Shown here: positions 21,329-31,187 of the stretch, piece by piece
How positions within the stretch are numbered: position 1 is the first letter of the stretch
Layout: each line of letters starts with the position of its first letter
Source: Thiopseudomonas alkaliphila
GTDB lineage: Bacteria > Pseudomonadota > Gammaproteobacteria > Pseudomonadales > Pseudomonadaceae
Reading direction: 5' to 3'
Assembly: GCF_001267175.1 (NCBI RefSeq)
Contig: NZ_CP012358.1
Coordinates: 970,501 to 1,034,500, forward strand
Length of the DNA: 64,000 nucleotides
Program-made: the position numbers and the translations under genes
The notes under the pieces: model-generated
What the model saw: only the letters and a program-made list of their open reading frames with translations
Told to the model about the DNA's origin: nothing
The model's database searches: none

Positions 21329-22239
21329 CTTCTTTTTGGAGTGGTTATATTTCTGTATTAACCATCGGGACTTTGGTAGCCCTTATCTGGCTAATTTTTG
21401 CCACGCGTAAGGGACAAAGACCTGATGCTAACAACCATAAGCTCGGTCATGTGTATGACGGCATTGAAGAGTACGATAACCCTCTTCCACGCTGGTGGTT
21501 TATGTTGTTTGTGGCAACCTTCATCTTCGCTGCGGGTTACCTCGTACTTTACCCAGGTTTAGGTACTTGGAAAGGCGTGTTACCCGGTTACGAAGGTGGT
21601 TGGACTGCCGCCAAACAATGGGAAAAAGAAATGGCTAAGGCCGATGAGAAATACGGCCCTATCTTTGCTAAATATGCTGAGATGCCAATCACTGAAGTGG
21701 CAAAAGATGAGGAAGCGCTAAAAATGGGTGGTCGCCTATTTGCTTCTCACTGTGCGGTATGTCACGGCTCGGATGCGAAAGGTGCTTATGGTTTCCCTAA
21801 CCTAACCGATAACGATTGGATCTGGGGTGGCCAACCTGAAGTGATTAAAACCACCATTCTCAAAGGCCGTAACGCAGTGATGCCTGGCTGGAAAGATGCA
21901 ATTGGTGAAGATGGTGTGAAAAACGTAGCCGCTTATGTGCGCAGCTTTTCTGGCCTGAAGAACCCAGAAGGGGTTGACCTTGAAGCCGGTAAGCAAGTTT
22001 TCTCAACCACCTGTGTCGCTTGTCACGGTCCAGAAGGTAAAGGTATGCACGCTTTAGGCGCGCCTAACCTAACCGATGATATCTGGCTGTATGGCTCCAG
22101 CTTCGAGATGGTACAAAAAACCATCCGTGAGGGTCGTAACGGTCACATGCCTGCTCAAGAAGAGTTCTTAGGCAATGACAAAGTACACCTGTTAGCTGCT
22201 TACGTGTATAGCTTGTCTCAAGGTAATACTGAGAACTAA
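21325..22239 (+). CDS. ccoP: cbb3-type cytochrome c oxidase subunit III (dihaem)
   Basis: 304 residues. An N-terminal FixP-type region ([25 protein letters not shown], then [11 protein letters not shown] and a second membrane helix) precedes two cytochrome c domains with haem sites CAVCH (about residue 142) and CVACH (about 230). It brings electrons from soluble cytochrome c to CcoO. Its end is followed by a terminator hairpin, separating ccoNOQP from ccoG. Confidence 0.96.
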   Translation: MTSFWSGYISVLTIGTLVALIWLIFATRKGQRPDANNHKLGHVYDGIEEYDNPLPRWWFMLFVATFIFAAGYLVLYPGLGTWKGVLPGYEGGWTAAKQWEKEMAKADEKYGPIFAKYAEMPITEVAKDEEALKMGGRLFASHCAVCHGSDAKGAYGFPNLTDNDWIWGGQPEVIKTTILKGRNAVMPGWKDAIGEDGVKNVAAYVRSFSGLKNPEGVDLEAGKQVFSTTCVACHGPEGKGMHALGAPNLTDDIWLYGSSFEMVQKTIREGRNGHMPAQEEFLGNDKVHLLAAYVYSLSQGNTEN

Positions 22240-22309
22240 GTTACTGCGACATGCCGTCGCGCGCCGCACTCCAGTAGTCGGCGTATCATGTACAGGTAGT
22301 TACTTTTAT

Positions 22310-22341
22310 TCTGGCCAGCGTTAAGCTGGCCAGATTGTTTT
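22310..22341 (+). terminator. Terminator of ccoNOQP
   Basis: TCTGGCCAGC-GTTAA-GCTGGCCAGA is a 10-bp perfect stem followed by TTGTTTT, between ccoP and ccoG. Confidence 0.8.
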
Positions 22342-22361
22342 ACAACACCGTGGTACTCCTG

Positions 22362-23771
22362 ATGACTGATAAAATTCCCGTAAAAAACGTTACGCCAGAA
22401 GAGCATCAAGGCCCCGAGCTATATGCCAAGCGTAATGCTATCTACACCCGCTCCTTTACCGGTTTATTCCGCAACGTCCGCATCAGTGCTGGCGTCGTTT
22501 TATTTGTTTTATTTTTAGGCACCGTTTGGTTGCAATGGAATGGTCGCCAAGCCGTTTGGTGGAACCTTCCCGAGCGCAAATTTTATATTTTTGGCGCTAC
22601 CTTCTGGCCACAAGACTTTGTGCTCTTGGCTTGGCTACTGATCATTTGTGCTTTTGGCCTATTTTTTATTACTGTGTTTGCCGGTCGTGTCTGGTGTGGC
22701 TATGCCTGCCCACAAAGCGTCTGGACCTGGATTTTTATGTGGGTGGAAAAGATCACTGAAGGTGATCGCAACCAACGCATGAAGCTCGATAAAGCGCCAA
22801 TGTCGGCCAATAAATTCCTGCGCAAATTTGCCAAGCATAGCCTTTGGCTGTTAATTGGCTTAGGCACGGGCTTAACCTTTGTCGGTTACTTTACGCCGAT
22901 CCGAGAACTGCCCAAAGATTTACTCACTGGACAAGCCAGTGGCTGGGCCTATTTCTGGGTTAGTTTTTTCACCTTCTTTACCTACTTATTTGCTGGCTGG
23001 TTACGCGAACAAGTATGTATTTATATGTGTCCCTACTCACGCTTCCAAAGCGTCATGTTTGACAAAGACACGCTGATTGTTTCCTATGATGAAGCCCGTG
23101 GTGAAAAACGTGGCCCGCGGAAAAAAGGGGCTGATTACCAAGCTCAAGGCTTAGGTGACTGTATCGACTGTAAGCTATGCGTACACGTCTGCCCTACAGG
23201 TATTGATATTCGAGATGGCCTGCAAATTGCCTGCATTGGTTGCGCCGCTTGTGTCGATGCCTGTGACAGCATCATGGAGAAAATGGGCTACGAGCCTGGT
23301 TTAGTCAGTTACACAACTGAACATAACCTGTCGGGCAAGAAGACTAAAGTGCTACGCCCACGTTTAATTGGGTATGCTCTCGCCCTCACCGCCATGGCGA
23401 GCTTGTTTACCTACACCGTAATCAACCGCCCACTGGTTGAGTTTAACGTAATTAAAGACCGCACCCAGTTCCGTGAAAATCGTCAGGGCCGGATCGAAAA
23501 CGTTTATACTTTGGTGATTATTAACAAAGCCCAGACTGAACATTCATTTAAAATTACCGCAGAAGGCTTACCTGGCATTCAGTTAGAAGGTCGCAGTAGC
23601 GTAAAAGCTGCTGAAGGTGAACTCCTTTCAGTGCCGGTATCTATTTCGGTAGCTCCGGAAGATCTGCCTTCAAGCGCTAATGAAATTACATTCCACGTTG
23701 AAGCGGAAGACGACGCCACGATTAAGCGCAGCACTAGCAGTCGCTTTTTAGGACCAGCCGTTCTCCGTTAA
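22362..23771 (+). CDS. ccoG: cbb3 oxidase assembly protein CcoG (RdxA/FixG)
   Basis: 469 residues from the ATG at 22362 (MTDKIPVKN); an upstream TTG at 22335 would overlap the terminator stem region. It is a polyferredoxin-like membrane protein that reduces copper for cbb3 biogenesis. It has several N-terminal membrane helices, the 4Fe-4S ferredoxin motifs CIDCKLCVHVCP and CIGCAACVDACD, and a C-terminal Ig-like FixG domain. It starts the ccoGHIS assembly group. Confidence 0.95.
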   Translation: MTDKIPVKNVTPEEHQGPELYAKRNAIYTRSFTGLFRNVRISAGVVLFVLFLGTVWLQWNGRQAVWWNLPERKFYIFGATFWPQDFVLLAWLLIICAFGLFFITVFAGRVWCGYACPQSVWTWIFMWVEKITEGDRNQRMKLDKAPMSANKFLRKFAKHSLWLLIGLGTGLTFVGYFTPIRELPKDLLTGQASGWAYFWVSFFTFFTYLFAGWLREQVCIYMCPYSRFQSVMFDKDTLIVSYDEARGEKRGPRKKGADYQAQGLGDCIDCKLCVHVCPTGIDIRDGLQIACIGCAACVDACDSIMEKMGYEPGLVSYTTEHNLSGKKTKVLRPRLIGYALALTAMASLFTYTVINRPLVEFNVIKDRTQFRENRQGRIENVYTLVIINKAQTEHSFKITAEGLPGIQLEGRSSVKAAEGELLSVPVSISVAPEDLPSSANEITFHVEAEDDATIKRSTSSRFLGPAVLR

Positions 23772-23785
23772 TTATAGAGGTAAGT

Positions 23786-24301
23786 ATGCAACAGTCCGAT
23801 CAGACAAAATCCACTTGGTACAAAGAACCTTGGGTGTGGTTTATCCTAGGATTACTCAGCACCTCCGTTGTCCTCGGACTGTCGCTGCTATTTATCTCGC
23901 TAAAAAACCCACCCAGCCTAGTAGTCGATAACTACTATGATGCGGGTAAAGGAATTAACCGCTCGCTCGAGCGTGAATCCTTAGCTACTAGTTTGAAGAT
24001 TCAAGCGGAACTGACGTTAGATCAAGAGCGCGGCGAAGCCTTACTTACCCTTGAAGGGGAAAGCCAGCCGCCCTATTTAGAGCTAACCTTGATTTCCCCT
24101 ACCCAGCCTGAACGTGATCGGCGCATCGTGTTGCAAGCATTACCTGATCAGCCCGGTCTGTATCGTGGCTTATTAGCAGACGATGATGTAACGGGGCGCC
24201 GTATGGTTGAAGTTTTGGGTAAAGAACAAGAAGCCACTTGGCGTCTATTTGAAGAAGAGAACGTTACCTTCTCGAGTAAAATTTTGTTAGGCGAAGAGTA
24301 A
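23786..24301 (+). CDS. ccoH: cbb3 oxidase assembly protein CcoH (FixH family)
   Basis: 171 residues. One N-terminal membrane helix (WVWFILGLLSTSVVLGLSLLF) is followed by a periplasmic FixH domain that begins with the typical NPPSLVVDNYYDAGKGIN. It is needed for stable cbb3 assembly. GAGGTAAGT precedes the ATG. It lies 14 bases after ccoG. Confidence 0.9.
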   Translation: MQQSDQTKSTWYKEPWVWFILGLLSTSVVLGLSLLFISLKNPPSLVVDNYYDAGKGINRSLERESLATSLKIQAELTLDQERGEALLTLEGESQPPYLELTLISPTQPERDRRIVLQALPDQPGLYRGLLADDDVTGRRMVEVLGKEQEATWRLFEEENVTFSSKILLGEE

Positions 24302-24331
24302 CCGCGTGCGCCTACCCTTTGACTTAGTTGC

Positions 24332-26740
24332 ATGACCACCACGCCATCCTGCTACCACTGTGGGCTGCCGATTCCAGCTCACAGTCATTTTCATTATCCC
24401 GTTCTGCAACAAGAGCGCCAATTCTGCTGCCTTGGCTGTCAAGGTGTGGCTACAGCCATTGTTGAAAATGGACTCGAAAGCTATTACCAGCATCGCAGTG
24501 AACCTTCAGCTAACCCCGAAACTTTGCCAGCCGTCATTCCTGATGAATTATTACTCCTTGATCGCGCTGATTTACAACAAAGTTTTGTGCAACACTCAGG
24601 CGACTTAAGTGAAGCCCAATTACTGATTGAAGGCATCAGCTGCGCAGCTTGTGGGTGGCTAATTGAAAAACATCTGCGCGAAGAATCGAGTGTGGCTGAA
24701 GCACGGCTCAATGTCTCAAATCACAGGCTACATATTCGCTGGAATCAACAGCAAGTCCCACTCTCGACGCTGCTGCAAAAGATTCATCAAATTGGTTATG
24801 TGGCCCATCCATGGCAAGCAGATACCGCAACTGAGCGCATGGCAGCGGAAAATAAACGCTCATTACGTAAAGTCGGTGTCGCAGGTTTACTGTGGATGCA
24901 GGTGATGATGGCCACTATGGCGACTTGGCCTGAGTTTAATATTGACCTGTCCGCAGGCTTTGACACTATTTTACGCTGGACCAGTTTAATTCTTACCACC
25001 CCTATTGTTTTTTATTGCAGTAGCGAGTTTTTCTTAGGCGCTTGGCGTGATATTAAAACCCGTCACCTCACCATGGATGTTTCGGTATCACTGGCGATTG
25101 GCGGCGCTTATCTTGCTGGTATTTGGTCCACCTTAACGGGGCAAGGCGAGCTATATTTTGATGCCTGCGGTATGTTTGCGCTATTTTTATTATCCGGCCG
25201 TTACTTAGAAAAACGGGCCCGCGAGCGCACCTCTGCCGCCACCGCACAGCTGGTTAATCTGCTGCCCACCTCGTGTTTACGACTCGATGAAAACCAACAA
25301 ACCCAACGGATACTACTGAAAGAACTAGCCATTGATGACCATGTCATTATTCCTCCAGGACACCTAATTCCTGCCGATGGCATCATTATCGAAGGCCAGT
25401 CTAGTATTGATGAGTCGTTACTGACTGGCGAATATTTGCCCCTGCCTAAACAGGCTGGCGAAGCAGTCACTGCGGGCACTTTAAACGTAGAAGGCCCCCT
25501 CACCGTGGCGGTTAAAGCACTCGGTGATAACACTCGGCTGTCAGCGATTGTGCGCCTTCTAGAGCGCGCCCAAAGTGCTAAACCTAAAATTGCCGAACTG
25601 GCTGATCGCTTTGCCCAGTGGTTCTTAATTTGTGTACTTTTAATTGCGCTCAGTGTGGGTTTAATCTGGCTACAAATTGATAGTCAGCGGGCTTTTTGGG
25701 TGGTGTTGTCACTGCTGGTAGCGACCTGCCCCTGCGCCCTATCACTGGCCACGCCTACCGCCCTAACCACCGCTACTGGCACGCTACATAAGCTTGGTTT
25801 GTTATTAACCCGCGGCCATGTGCTAGAAGGGTTAAAGCATATTGATACGGTGATCTTTGATAAAACGGGCACCTTAACTGAGGGCAAACTTAAACTGGCG
25901 GAGATCCATCCTCTTGGTGAGTATTCACAGCAGCAAGTCATCGCCATAGCAGCAGCCCTTGAAAGTCAATCAGAACACCCTATTGCCCGCGCCTTTGGTC
26001 GCTCAGCGCTTAATGCAGAGCAGGTCACCAGTTTTCTAGGATTAGGCCTAGAAGGTCAGATTAATGGCCAAACCTATCGCATTGGCCGCGCTGATTTTGT
26101 CAGCGAATTAAGTCAGCAAACACCGCCATTGACCTTACACAGTGAAGGTCAATGGCTGCTATTAGGCGATGAACGTCAGGTCTTGGCATGGTTTGTATTA
26201 AATGATCAACTACGTGAAGACGCTCAACAACTAATTGATGCTTGCCATCAACAAGGTTGGAACACCTACTTACTATCGGGTGATAGCTCACCGATGGTGG
26301 CTAAAATTGCCGAACAATTAGGCATCAAGCATGCTCAAGCAGGTTTAACACCAGCACAAAAACTGGCGGTATTGGAACAGTTGCACAGTCAAGGGCAGCG
26401 TGTATTGATGCTCGGAGATGGAGTGAATGATGTGCCGGTACTTGCCGCTGCCGATATCAGTATCGCCATGGGTAGCGCCACTGACCTAGCCAAAACCAGT
26501 GCCGATGCCATTTTACTCTCCAACCGCCTTAGCACCTTAGTCGATGCCTTAGCGGTGGCGAAAAAAACCCGCCGCATAATTATTGAAAACCTCGGCTGGG
26601 CAACCCTGTACAATGGGCTGGTGATTCCTTTTGCTGCTGTGGGCTGGGTAACGCCTTTTTGGGCAGCCATCGGAATGTCTGTTAGCTCATTACTGGTTGT
26701 GTTAAATGCGCTACGTTTAACTCGCATTCAAACCACTTAG
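24332..26740 (+). CDS. ccoI: Cu+-translocating P1B-type ATPase CcoI (FixI)
   Basis: 802 residues. An N-terminal Cys-rich segment (CYHCGLPIP...FCCLGCQGV) is typical of FixI-type pumps. Then follow a heavy-metal-associated domain with GISCAAC (Cys104, Cys107), the membrane metal site CPCALSLATPTA, the phosphorylation motif DKTGTLTEGK, and GDGVNDVP. It exports copper for insertion into the CcoN CuB site. It lies 30 bases after ccoH and 8 before ccoS. Confidence 0.96.
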   Translation: MTTTPSCYHCGLPIPAHSHFHYPVLQQERQFCCLGCQGVATAIVENGLESYYQHRSEPSANPETLPAVIPDELLLLDRADLQQSFVQHSGDLSEAQLLIEGISCAACGWLIEKHLREESSVAEARLNVSNHRLHIRWNQQQVPLSTLLQKIHQIGYVAHPWQADTATERMAAENKRSLRKVGVAGLLWMQVMMATMATWPEFNIDLSAGFDTILRWTSLILTTPIVFYCSSEFFLGAWRDIKTRHLTMDVSVSLAIGGAYLAGIWSTLTGQGELYFDACGMFALFLLSGRYLEKRARERTSAATAQLVNLLPTSCLRLDENQQTQRILLKELAIDDHVIIPPGHLIPADGIIIEGQSSIDESLLTGEYLPLPKQAGEAVTAGTLNVEGPLTVAVKALGDNTRLSAIVRLLERAQSAKPKIAELADRFAQWFLICVLLIALSVGLIWLQIDSQRAFWVVLSLLVATCPCALSLATPTALTTATGTLHKLGLLLTRGHVLEGLKHIDTVIFDKTGTLTEGKLKLAEIHPLGEYSQQQVIAIAAALESQSEHPIARAFGRSALNAEQVTSFLGLGLEGQINGQTYRIGRADFVSELSQQTPPLTLHSEGQWLLLGDERQVLAWFVLNDQLREDAQQLIDACHQQGWNTYLLSGDSSPMVAKIAEQLGIKHAQAGLTPAQKLAVLEQLHSQGQRVLMLGDGVNDVPVLAAADISIAMGSATDLAKTSADAILLSNRLSTLVDALAVAKKTRRIIIENLGWATLYNGLVIPFAAVGWVTPFWAAIGMSVSSLLVVLNALRLTRIQTT

Positions 26741-26748
26741 GAGACATT

Positions 26749-26970
26749 ATGATTGCGCTCTATGTCATGGTCGCAGCCGCAGTAATTATTGTTGCAGTGG
26801 TGATTCGGCTGTTTTTTTGGGCGGTCGATAATGGCCAATACGAAGACTTAGATGGCCCCGCCCATAGCATTTTATTTGATGACGAAGACCCCAAACACAC
26901 CCAAGCCAATGCCTCGCTCAATCACTCTAATGAGCAAGCGGTGAAGCATAAAACGGTAACGAAAGAGTAA
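26749..26970 (+). CDS. ccoS: cbb3 oxidase maturation protein CcoS
   Basis: 73 residues. One N-terminal membrane helix (IALYVMVAAAVIIVAVVIRLFFWAV before DNGQYEDLDGP) is followed by a short tail with the conserved DD(E)D segment. CcoS is needed for cofactor insertion into cbb3. A strong AGGAG lies 8 bases upstream. Confidence 0.92.
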   Translation: MIALYVMVAAAVIIVAVVIRLFFWAVDNGQYEDLDGPAHSILFDDEDPKHTQANASLNHSNEQAVKHKTVTKE

Positions 26971-26975
26971 TTTTC

Positions 26976-27656
26976 ATGCTGAGCCTACCGTTAATCGCTT
27001 CAGCTCTCATCATTGGTTTATTAGGTGCCGGCCACTGTATTGGCATGTGCGGTGGTTTAATGGGAGCATTAACCATGGCCATTCCTCCCGAGCACAAAGC
27101 TCAACGCTTTAAGCTGTTACTGGGTTATAACCTCGGTCGTGTGAGCAGCTACGGTATCGCTGGCGTGCTTTTTGGTCTAGGTGGCTGGGCACTACAAAAT
27201 AGTCCTTTGGCTTTAGGGCTGCGTATCTTTGCCGCTTTATTACTCATTGCCATGGGCTTATATTTAGCCGGCTGGTGGTTTGGTTTAAATCGCCTTGAGC
27301 GCGCAGGACAACACCTTTGGCGCTATATTCAACCCCTAACCAAACGTTTATTACCTGTAACCAGCTTACCTAAAGCAATTCTCCTTGGCGCATTATGGGG
27401 CTGGCTGCCATGTGGCTTGGTGTATAGCACCTTAATTTGGTCAGCCAGCCAAGGTAATGCGCTACATAGTGGCTTATTAATGGTGCTATTTGGCTTAGGT
27501 ACCTGGCCGGTATTAATTATTTCTGGACTTGCTGCTGAACAATTAAAGCAATTTTTACAACGCCAAGCGGTGCGTATTTTCAGTGGCTTACTGTTAATTC
27601 TATTTGGTCTTTGGACCCTGCCCGGCCCACATCAAATGTGGTTGATGGGCCATTAA
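26976..27656 (+). CDS. Sulfite exporter TauE/SafE family (UreH-like) membrane protein
   Basis: 226 residues with about six membrane helices. It starts with GAGHCIGMCGGLMGALTMAIPP, the family hallmark with paired Cys and His. It also has a second repeat-like segment GALWGWLPCGLVYSTLIWS. A homologue follows ccoGHIS in Pseudomonas, so a role in copper or thiol handling for cbb3 assembly is likely but unproven. It lies 5 bases after ccoS. Confidence 0.85.
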   Translation: MLSLPLIASALIIGLLGAGHCIGMCGGLMGALTMAIPPEHKAQRFKLLLGYNLGRVSSYGIAGVLFGLGGWALQNSPLALGLRIFAALLLIAMGLYLAGWWFGLNRLERAGQHLWRYIQPLTKRLLPVTSLPKAILLGALWGWLPCGLVYSTLIWSASQGNALHSGLLMVLFGLGTWPVLIISGLAAEQLKQFLQRQAVRIFSGLLLILFGLWTLPGPHQMWLMGH

Positions 27657-27658
27657 AG

Positions 27659-27732
27659 CTGACACATATCAACAAATAATAGAACGCTAGCCCCAAGCAG
27701 CGGGCGGACTAATGACGCTTGATGCAAATCAA
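27659..27732 (+). promoter_or_regulatory. ANR/FNR box upstream of the HemN-like gene, plus a weaker second site
   Basis: 27719-27732 reads TTGATGCAAATCAA, a perfect TTGAT-N4-ATCAA site. 27659-27672 (CTGACACATATCAA) matches eight of ten consensus bases. The perfect site is centred about 75 bases before the ATG, at a distance that fits class II activation with a start near 27767. Confidence 0.8.
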
Positions 27733-27800
27733 CAAGGGCCGACCAAGGCTTGATTACTGTTGCCTGACTTCAAATAACAACAGCAGCAGAGTGTTGATCT

Positions 27801-29063
27801 ATGCAGTCTTTATTTTCTTGGATGACGTCTAAGACTAAGCCACGCTTAGCCATTGCTAAAGCCTCTCATTCTCCCCACTCGTTGGCGCTCTACCGTGCAC
27901 TGCGCAATACTCGTGATACCCAGCATCCGATTAGCTTACAAATTTATTTGCCTAGCTGCCAAACCCCGTGCTCCTGCTGTACGACTCGGCGCACAACTGC
28001 TGCTGTAGCTAGTTATGACTATCTGCAAGCACTCAAAAATGAACTGACCTTAATTGCCAGTCAGCTTAGCCAACATAATGTAATCAAACAGTTAGAAGTA
28101 CATGGCTCCAGTCACTTTCTATCTCTAGCTCAACTCGGTGAGTTAATGAATTTTATCGAGCAGAAGCTGTGCCTACAGGCCGATTTTTTTAATGATTACC
28201 ACATCACCTTAGATCCTGCCCGTTATGACTGGGGCGATATTTCTAAGTTGCACCAGATCGGCTTTAACCATGTCACCTTTGGTATTAATTTAAATGATCA
28301 CTCTGGGTTAAACCCGCTACGCCATGTTCGACGCTTAATTGAAGCGGCACGTACTTTTCAGTTTCGTAGTATCGGCTGCCAGATTTTTTATCCCCAACAC
28401 GCTAGTAAACTAGCAAACTGGCAACCCCTACTGGATGAGTTGTCTTGGTTAATGCCTGATCGTCTGCAGTTTATTGCCCACGCCTCAACTGCTAATCCTG
28501 CATTAACGGTCAGTCCTTATCTCTGCAGCGCACTTCGCACCTTTACCGCTGCCGACTATACCCACTTAGGCAATGGACAGTTCAGTTTAGGCGATGATGA
28601 TTTAACCATTGCTTACGAAGAAGGCTTTTTAGCCCATGCTGAACAGGGCTATACCGCTCACCAGAAAAGTTATCAAATTGGAGTCGGGGTCGGAGCTGTT
28701 ACCCGCATTCAACAGTTTGAAGGCGCTAACACTTCATCTATGGCCCATTATTTGGCTTTATCACTCACCCCACAGCTAAGTATTACTAGCACTCAGCCCC
28801 TAACTAGCGGCGAACAATACCATGCAGATTTACAGCAAGCCTGGCTTTGCCAGTATCAGCTAGCACTCACTGCATTACAGCACGCCTTTAACCCTGCACA
28901 AAGTACGGAGTTTTATCAGTTAATGCAGCATCTTACGCTGCTCAGCGAAGCACAACTGGTAAACCTAACTGACCAGCGTTGCACGCTAACGGTAACTGGG
29001 CGGCTGATTGCCCTACCGCTTTGGCAATCCATTGCCGCTTACTTACCTGTGAACACCCACTAG
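27801..29063 (+). CDS. Highly divergent HemN-like radical SAM protein
   Basis: 420 residues, collinear with oxygen-independent coproporphyrinogen III dehydrogenase HemN, which occupies this place in Pseudomonas. The CxxxCxxC motif for the 4Fe-4S cluster is kept (Cys53, Cys57, Cys60 in LPSCQTPCSCC). The SAM-binding GGGTP is replaced by HGSSH, and the usual IYGLP is FYPQH. Other landmarks remain recognisable: GFNHVTFGINL for GFNRLSMGVQ, PDRLQFIAHA, DDLTIAYEEGFLAHAEQGYTAH, and VGVGAVT. The protein may be a non-canonical enzyme or an inactive paralogue. Expression is probably anaerobic or microaerobic through the ANR box. Confidence 0.7.
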   Translation: MQSLFSWMTSKTKPRLAIAKASHSPHSLALYRALRNTRDTQHPISLQIYLPSCQTPCSCCTTRRTTAAVASYDYLQALKNELTLIASQLSQHNVIKQLEVHGSSHFLSLAQLGELMNFIEQKLCLQADFFNDYHITLDPARYDWGDISKLHQIGFNHVTFGINLNDHSGLNPLRHVRRLIEAARTFQFRSIGCQIFYPQHASKLANWQPLLDELSWLMPDRLQFIAHASTANPALTVSPYLCSALRTFTAADYTHLGNGQFSLGDDDLTIAYEEGFLAHAEQGYTAHQKSYQIGVGVGAVTRIQQFEGANTSSMAHYLALSLTPQLSITSTQPLTSGEQYHADLQQAWLCQYQLALTALQHAFNPAQSTEFYQLMQHLTLLSEAQLVNLTDQRCTLTVTGRLIALPLWQSIAAYLPVNTH

Positions 29064-29075
29064 TCTAATCAAAGC

Positions 29076-29109
29076 TTAGGGAGCCACTAACTATCTGTTG
29101 CTCCCTAAA
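29076..29109 (+). terminator. Hairpin after the HemN-like gene
   Basis: TTAGGGAGC with GCTCCCTAA and a 15-nt loop, just beyond the stop codon. The U-tract is weak. Confidence 0.5.
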
Positions 29110-29200
29110 GTAATCCCCTACTCTTCATCATCTCCTCTTTTAACCCTGCTACGGAGCCGTTAAGCTAGCTGCATCTTTGTTCATTTATTAGGGTTTTATC

Positions 29201-31132
29201 ATGCATAAAGCTGCCCTTTCGTTTTATACCCTGTGTTTAGCCGGTAGCTTAGTGCTCACTAGCCTGCCAGCTAGCGCGGCATCAATTAGCAGCCAGCGCA
29301 GTCTTTACACTCAAGCCAAAGCAGCCATGGATAAAAAAGATCCAGCGGTGTATTTGGCCAATCAGCGCCAACTAAAAAACTATCCACTAACCCCTTATTT
29401 GGCTTATGAAGAACTCAGCTTGCGCCTAGATAGCGCCAGCACGCAAGAAGTGGAGCGTTTCTTAAAGGCGCACGATGATTTACCCCAAAGTCGTTGGCTG
29501 AAACTACGCTGGCTGCGTAATTTAGCGAAAAATTACGACTGGAAAACCTTTGATCGCTACTACTCAGCAGAGCTTAACTTTACCGAGCTGGACTGCCTAA
29601 GTGGTCAGTCCCACCTCTATCAAGGCCGTAAACAACAAGCTTTTGCCTTAGCTGACCAACTTTGGCTGAGTGGCCAATCGCAGCCCAATGCTTGCGATCC
29701 GTTATTTGCAGCCTGGCAAGATGCTGGCTTACAAACCGAAGAGAAACGCTGGGAACGGTTAAAGTTAGCGGTTCAAGCACGTAACTATGGGCTGGCTAAT
29801 TACTTAGTTAAGCAGCTAGCCTACAGCCACAATCAAGCCCAATTACTGATTGCGGTAAGTAAAAATCCCGAGCGCCTCAATGACCGTGCTCAATTTGCCA
29901 GTAATCACCCACTGATGGGAGAAATTGTCTTAGCTGGCCTCACTCGCTTAGCCAGACAAAGCCCTGAAACCACTATCCCCTTACTCGCCGACTACAGCCG
30001 ACAATTTAGCTTCTCCCCTGAGCAGCAACTGAGTGTCGCCCGTACCGTGGCTTTGACCCTAGCCAAGCGCTTTGATGCCAAAGCCCTACCCATCATGGCC
30101 ACCTATGACCCCGAGCTAAAAGATGACAGCTTAACCGAATGGCGCACCCGACTTTTACTTAGACTAGAGCGTTGGTCTGAGGCGCACCAATTAATTAAAC
30201 GTTTTCCGCAACATCTGGCCGAGACCAATCGCTGGCGCTATTGGTTAGCCCGTACCGAACAGCTGGCCAATCCACGTAGCCAACAGATCACTACGCTATT
30301 TAATGCCATTCCTCAAGAGCGGGATTTTTATAGTTTTCTCGCGGCAGATTTTTTACATCAACCCTATGTACTAACTCATATTCCCGTTAAACCGAGTCAA
30401 TCTACACTAAAAACGCTAGAGGCCTTACCTGGCACCCAGCGCGCGCAAGAATTTTATGCCAGAGGTGAAGTGATTGATGCCAGACGCGAGTGGTATCACG
30501 TTGGCTCACAATTGTCAGCCGAACAGCTCAAAGCACAAGCGCAACTAGCGTTTAATATGAATTGGTATTTTCCTGCCATTCGCGGACTAGGCCTCGCCAA
30601 ACACTTAGACGACTTAGTGATTCGCTTCCCTACTCCCTACAAAAGCAGCTTGATTCAATACGCCAAGGCACAATCAATTAGCCCCAGCTGGGCAATGGCG
30701 ATTACGCGCCAAGAAAGTGGTTTTATGGAAGATGCTCGCTCTCACGCCGGTGCTTTAGGCTTAATGCAATTAATGCCCGCTACTGCCCGTGAAACGGCGA
30801 AACGCTACCAAATCAATCTGCCATCCAATGCTCAAGTGCTCAATCCAACCACCAATATTCAGCTAGGTACCGCTTATTTAAATCAAGTGGCTAGCCAGTT
30901 TAATGGTAACCGAGTCTTAGCTTCTGCGGCCTATAACGCAGGTCCTGGACGAGTTCGCCAATGGCTACGTGGCGCTGAGCACTTACCCTATGATGTCTGG
31001 GCGGAAACCATTCCCTTTGATGAAACACGGCTGTACGTACATAACGTGCTGACCTATGCGGTCATTTACGGGAAAAAGCTCAATGTTCCTACCTCGGTGG
31101 TTGAACCCAGCGAGAAAATACTGCACCTATAA
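29201..31132 (+). CDS. slt: Soluble lytic murein transglycosylase
   Basis: 643 residues, the length of Slt70. An N-terminal signal peptide (about 26 residues, ending LPASAAS) exports it to the periplasm. A long alpha-helical superhelical U/L domain follows, then the C-terminal SLT domain: the catalytic glutamate in ITRQESGFMEDARSHAGALG, LMQLMPATA and AAYNAGPGRVRQWL. It cleaves peptidoglycan glycan strands to anhydromuropeptides. It is monocistronic and converges on tauD. Confidence 0.95.
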   Translation: MHKAALSFYTLCLAGSLVLTSLPASAASISSQRSLYTQAKAAMDKKDPAVYLANQRQLKNYPLTPYLAYEELSLRLDSASTQEVERFLKAHDDLPQSRWLKLRWLRNLAKNYDWKTFDRYYSAELNFTELDCLSGQSHLYQGRKQQAFALADQLWLSGQSQPNACDPLFAAWQDAGLQTEEKRWERLKLAVQARNYGLANYLVKQLAYSHNQAQLLIAVSKNPERLNDRAQFASNHPLMGEIVLAGLTRLARQSPETTIPLLADYSRQFSFSPEQQLSVARTVALTLAKRFDAKALPIMATYDPELKDDSLTEWRTRLLLRLERWSEAHQLIKRFPQHLAETNRWRYWLARTEQLANPRSQQITTLFNAIPQERDFYSFLAADFLHQPYVLTHIPVKPSQSTLKTLEALPGTQRAQEFYARGEVIDARREWYHVGSQLSAEQLKAQAQLAFNMNWYFPAIRGLGLAKHLDDLVIRFPTPYKSSLIQYAKAQSISPSWAMAITRQESGFMEDARSHAGALGLMQLMPATARETAKRYQINLPSNAQVLNPTTNIQLGTAYLNQVASQFNGNRVLASAAYNAGPGRVRQWLRGAEHLPYDVWAETIPFDETRLYVHNVLTYAVIYGKKLNVPTSVVEPSEKILHL

Positions 31133-31187
31133 TGGCTCAGCCCTGGGCCTGACTTATTTTGGTCGCGCCCAGAGCTTATATACCCAG

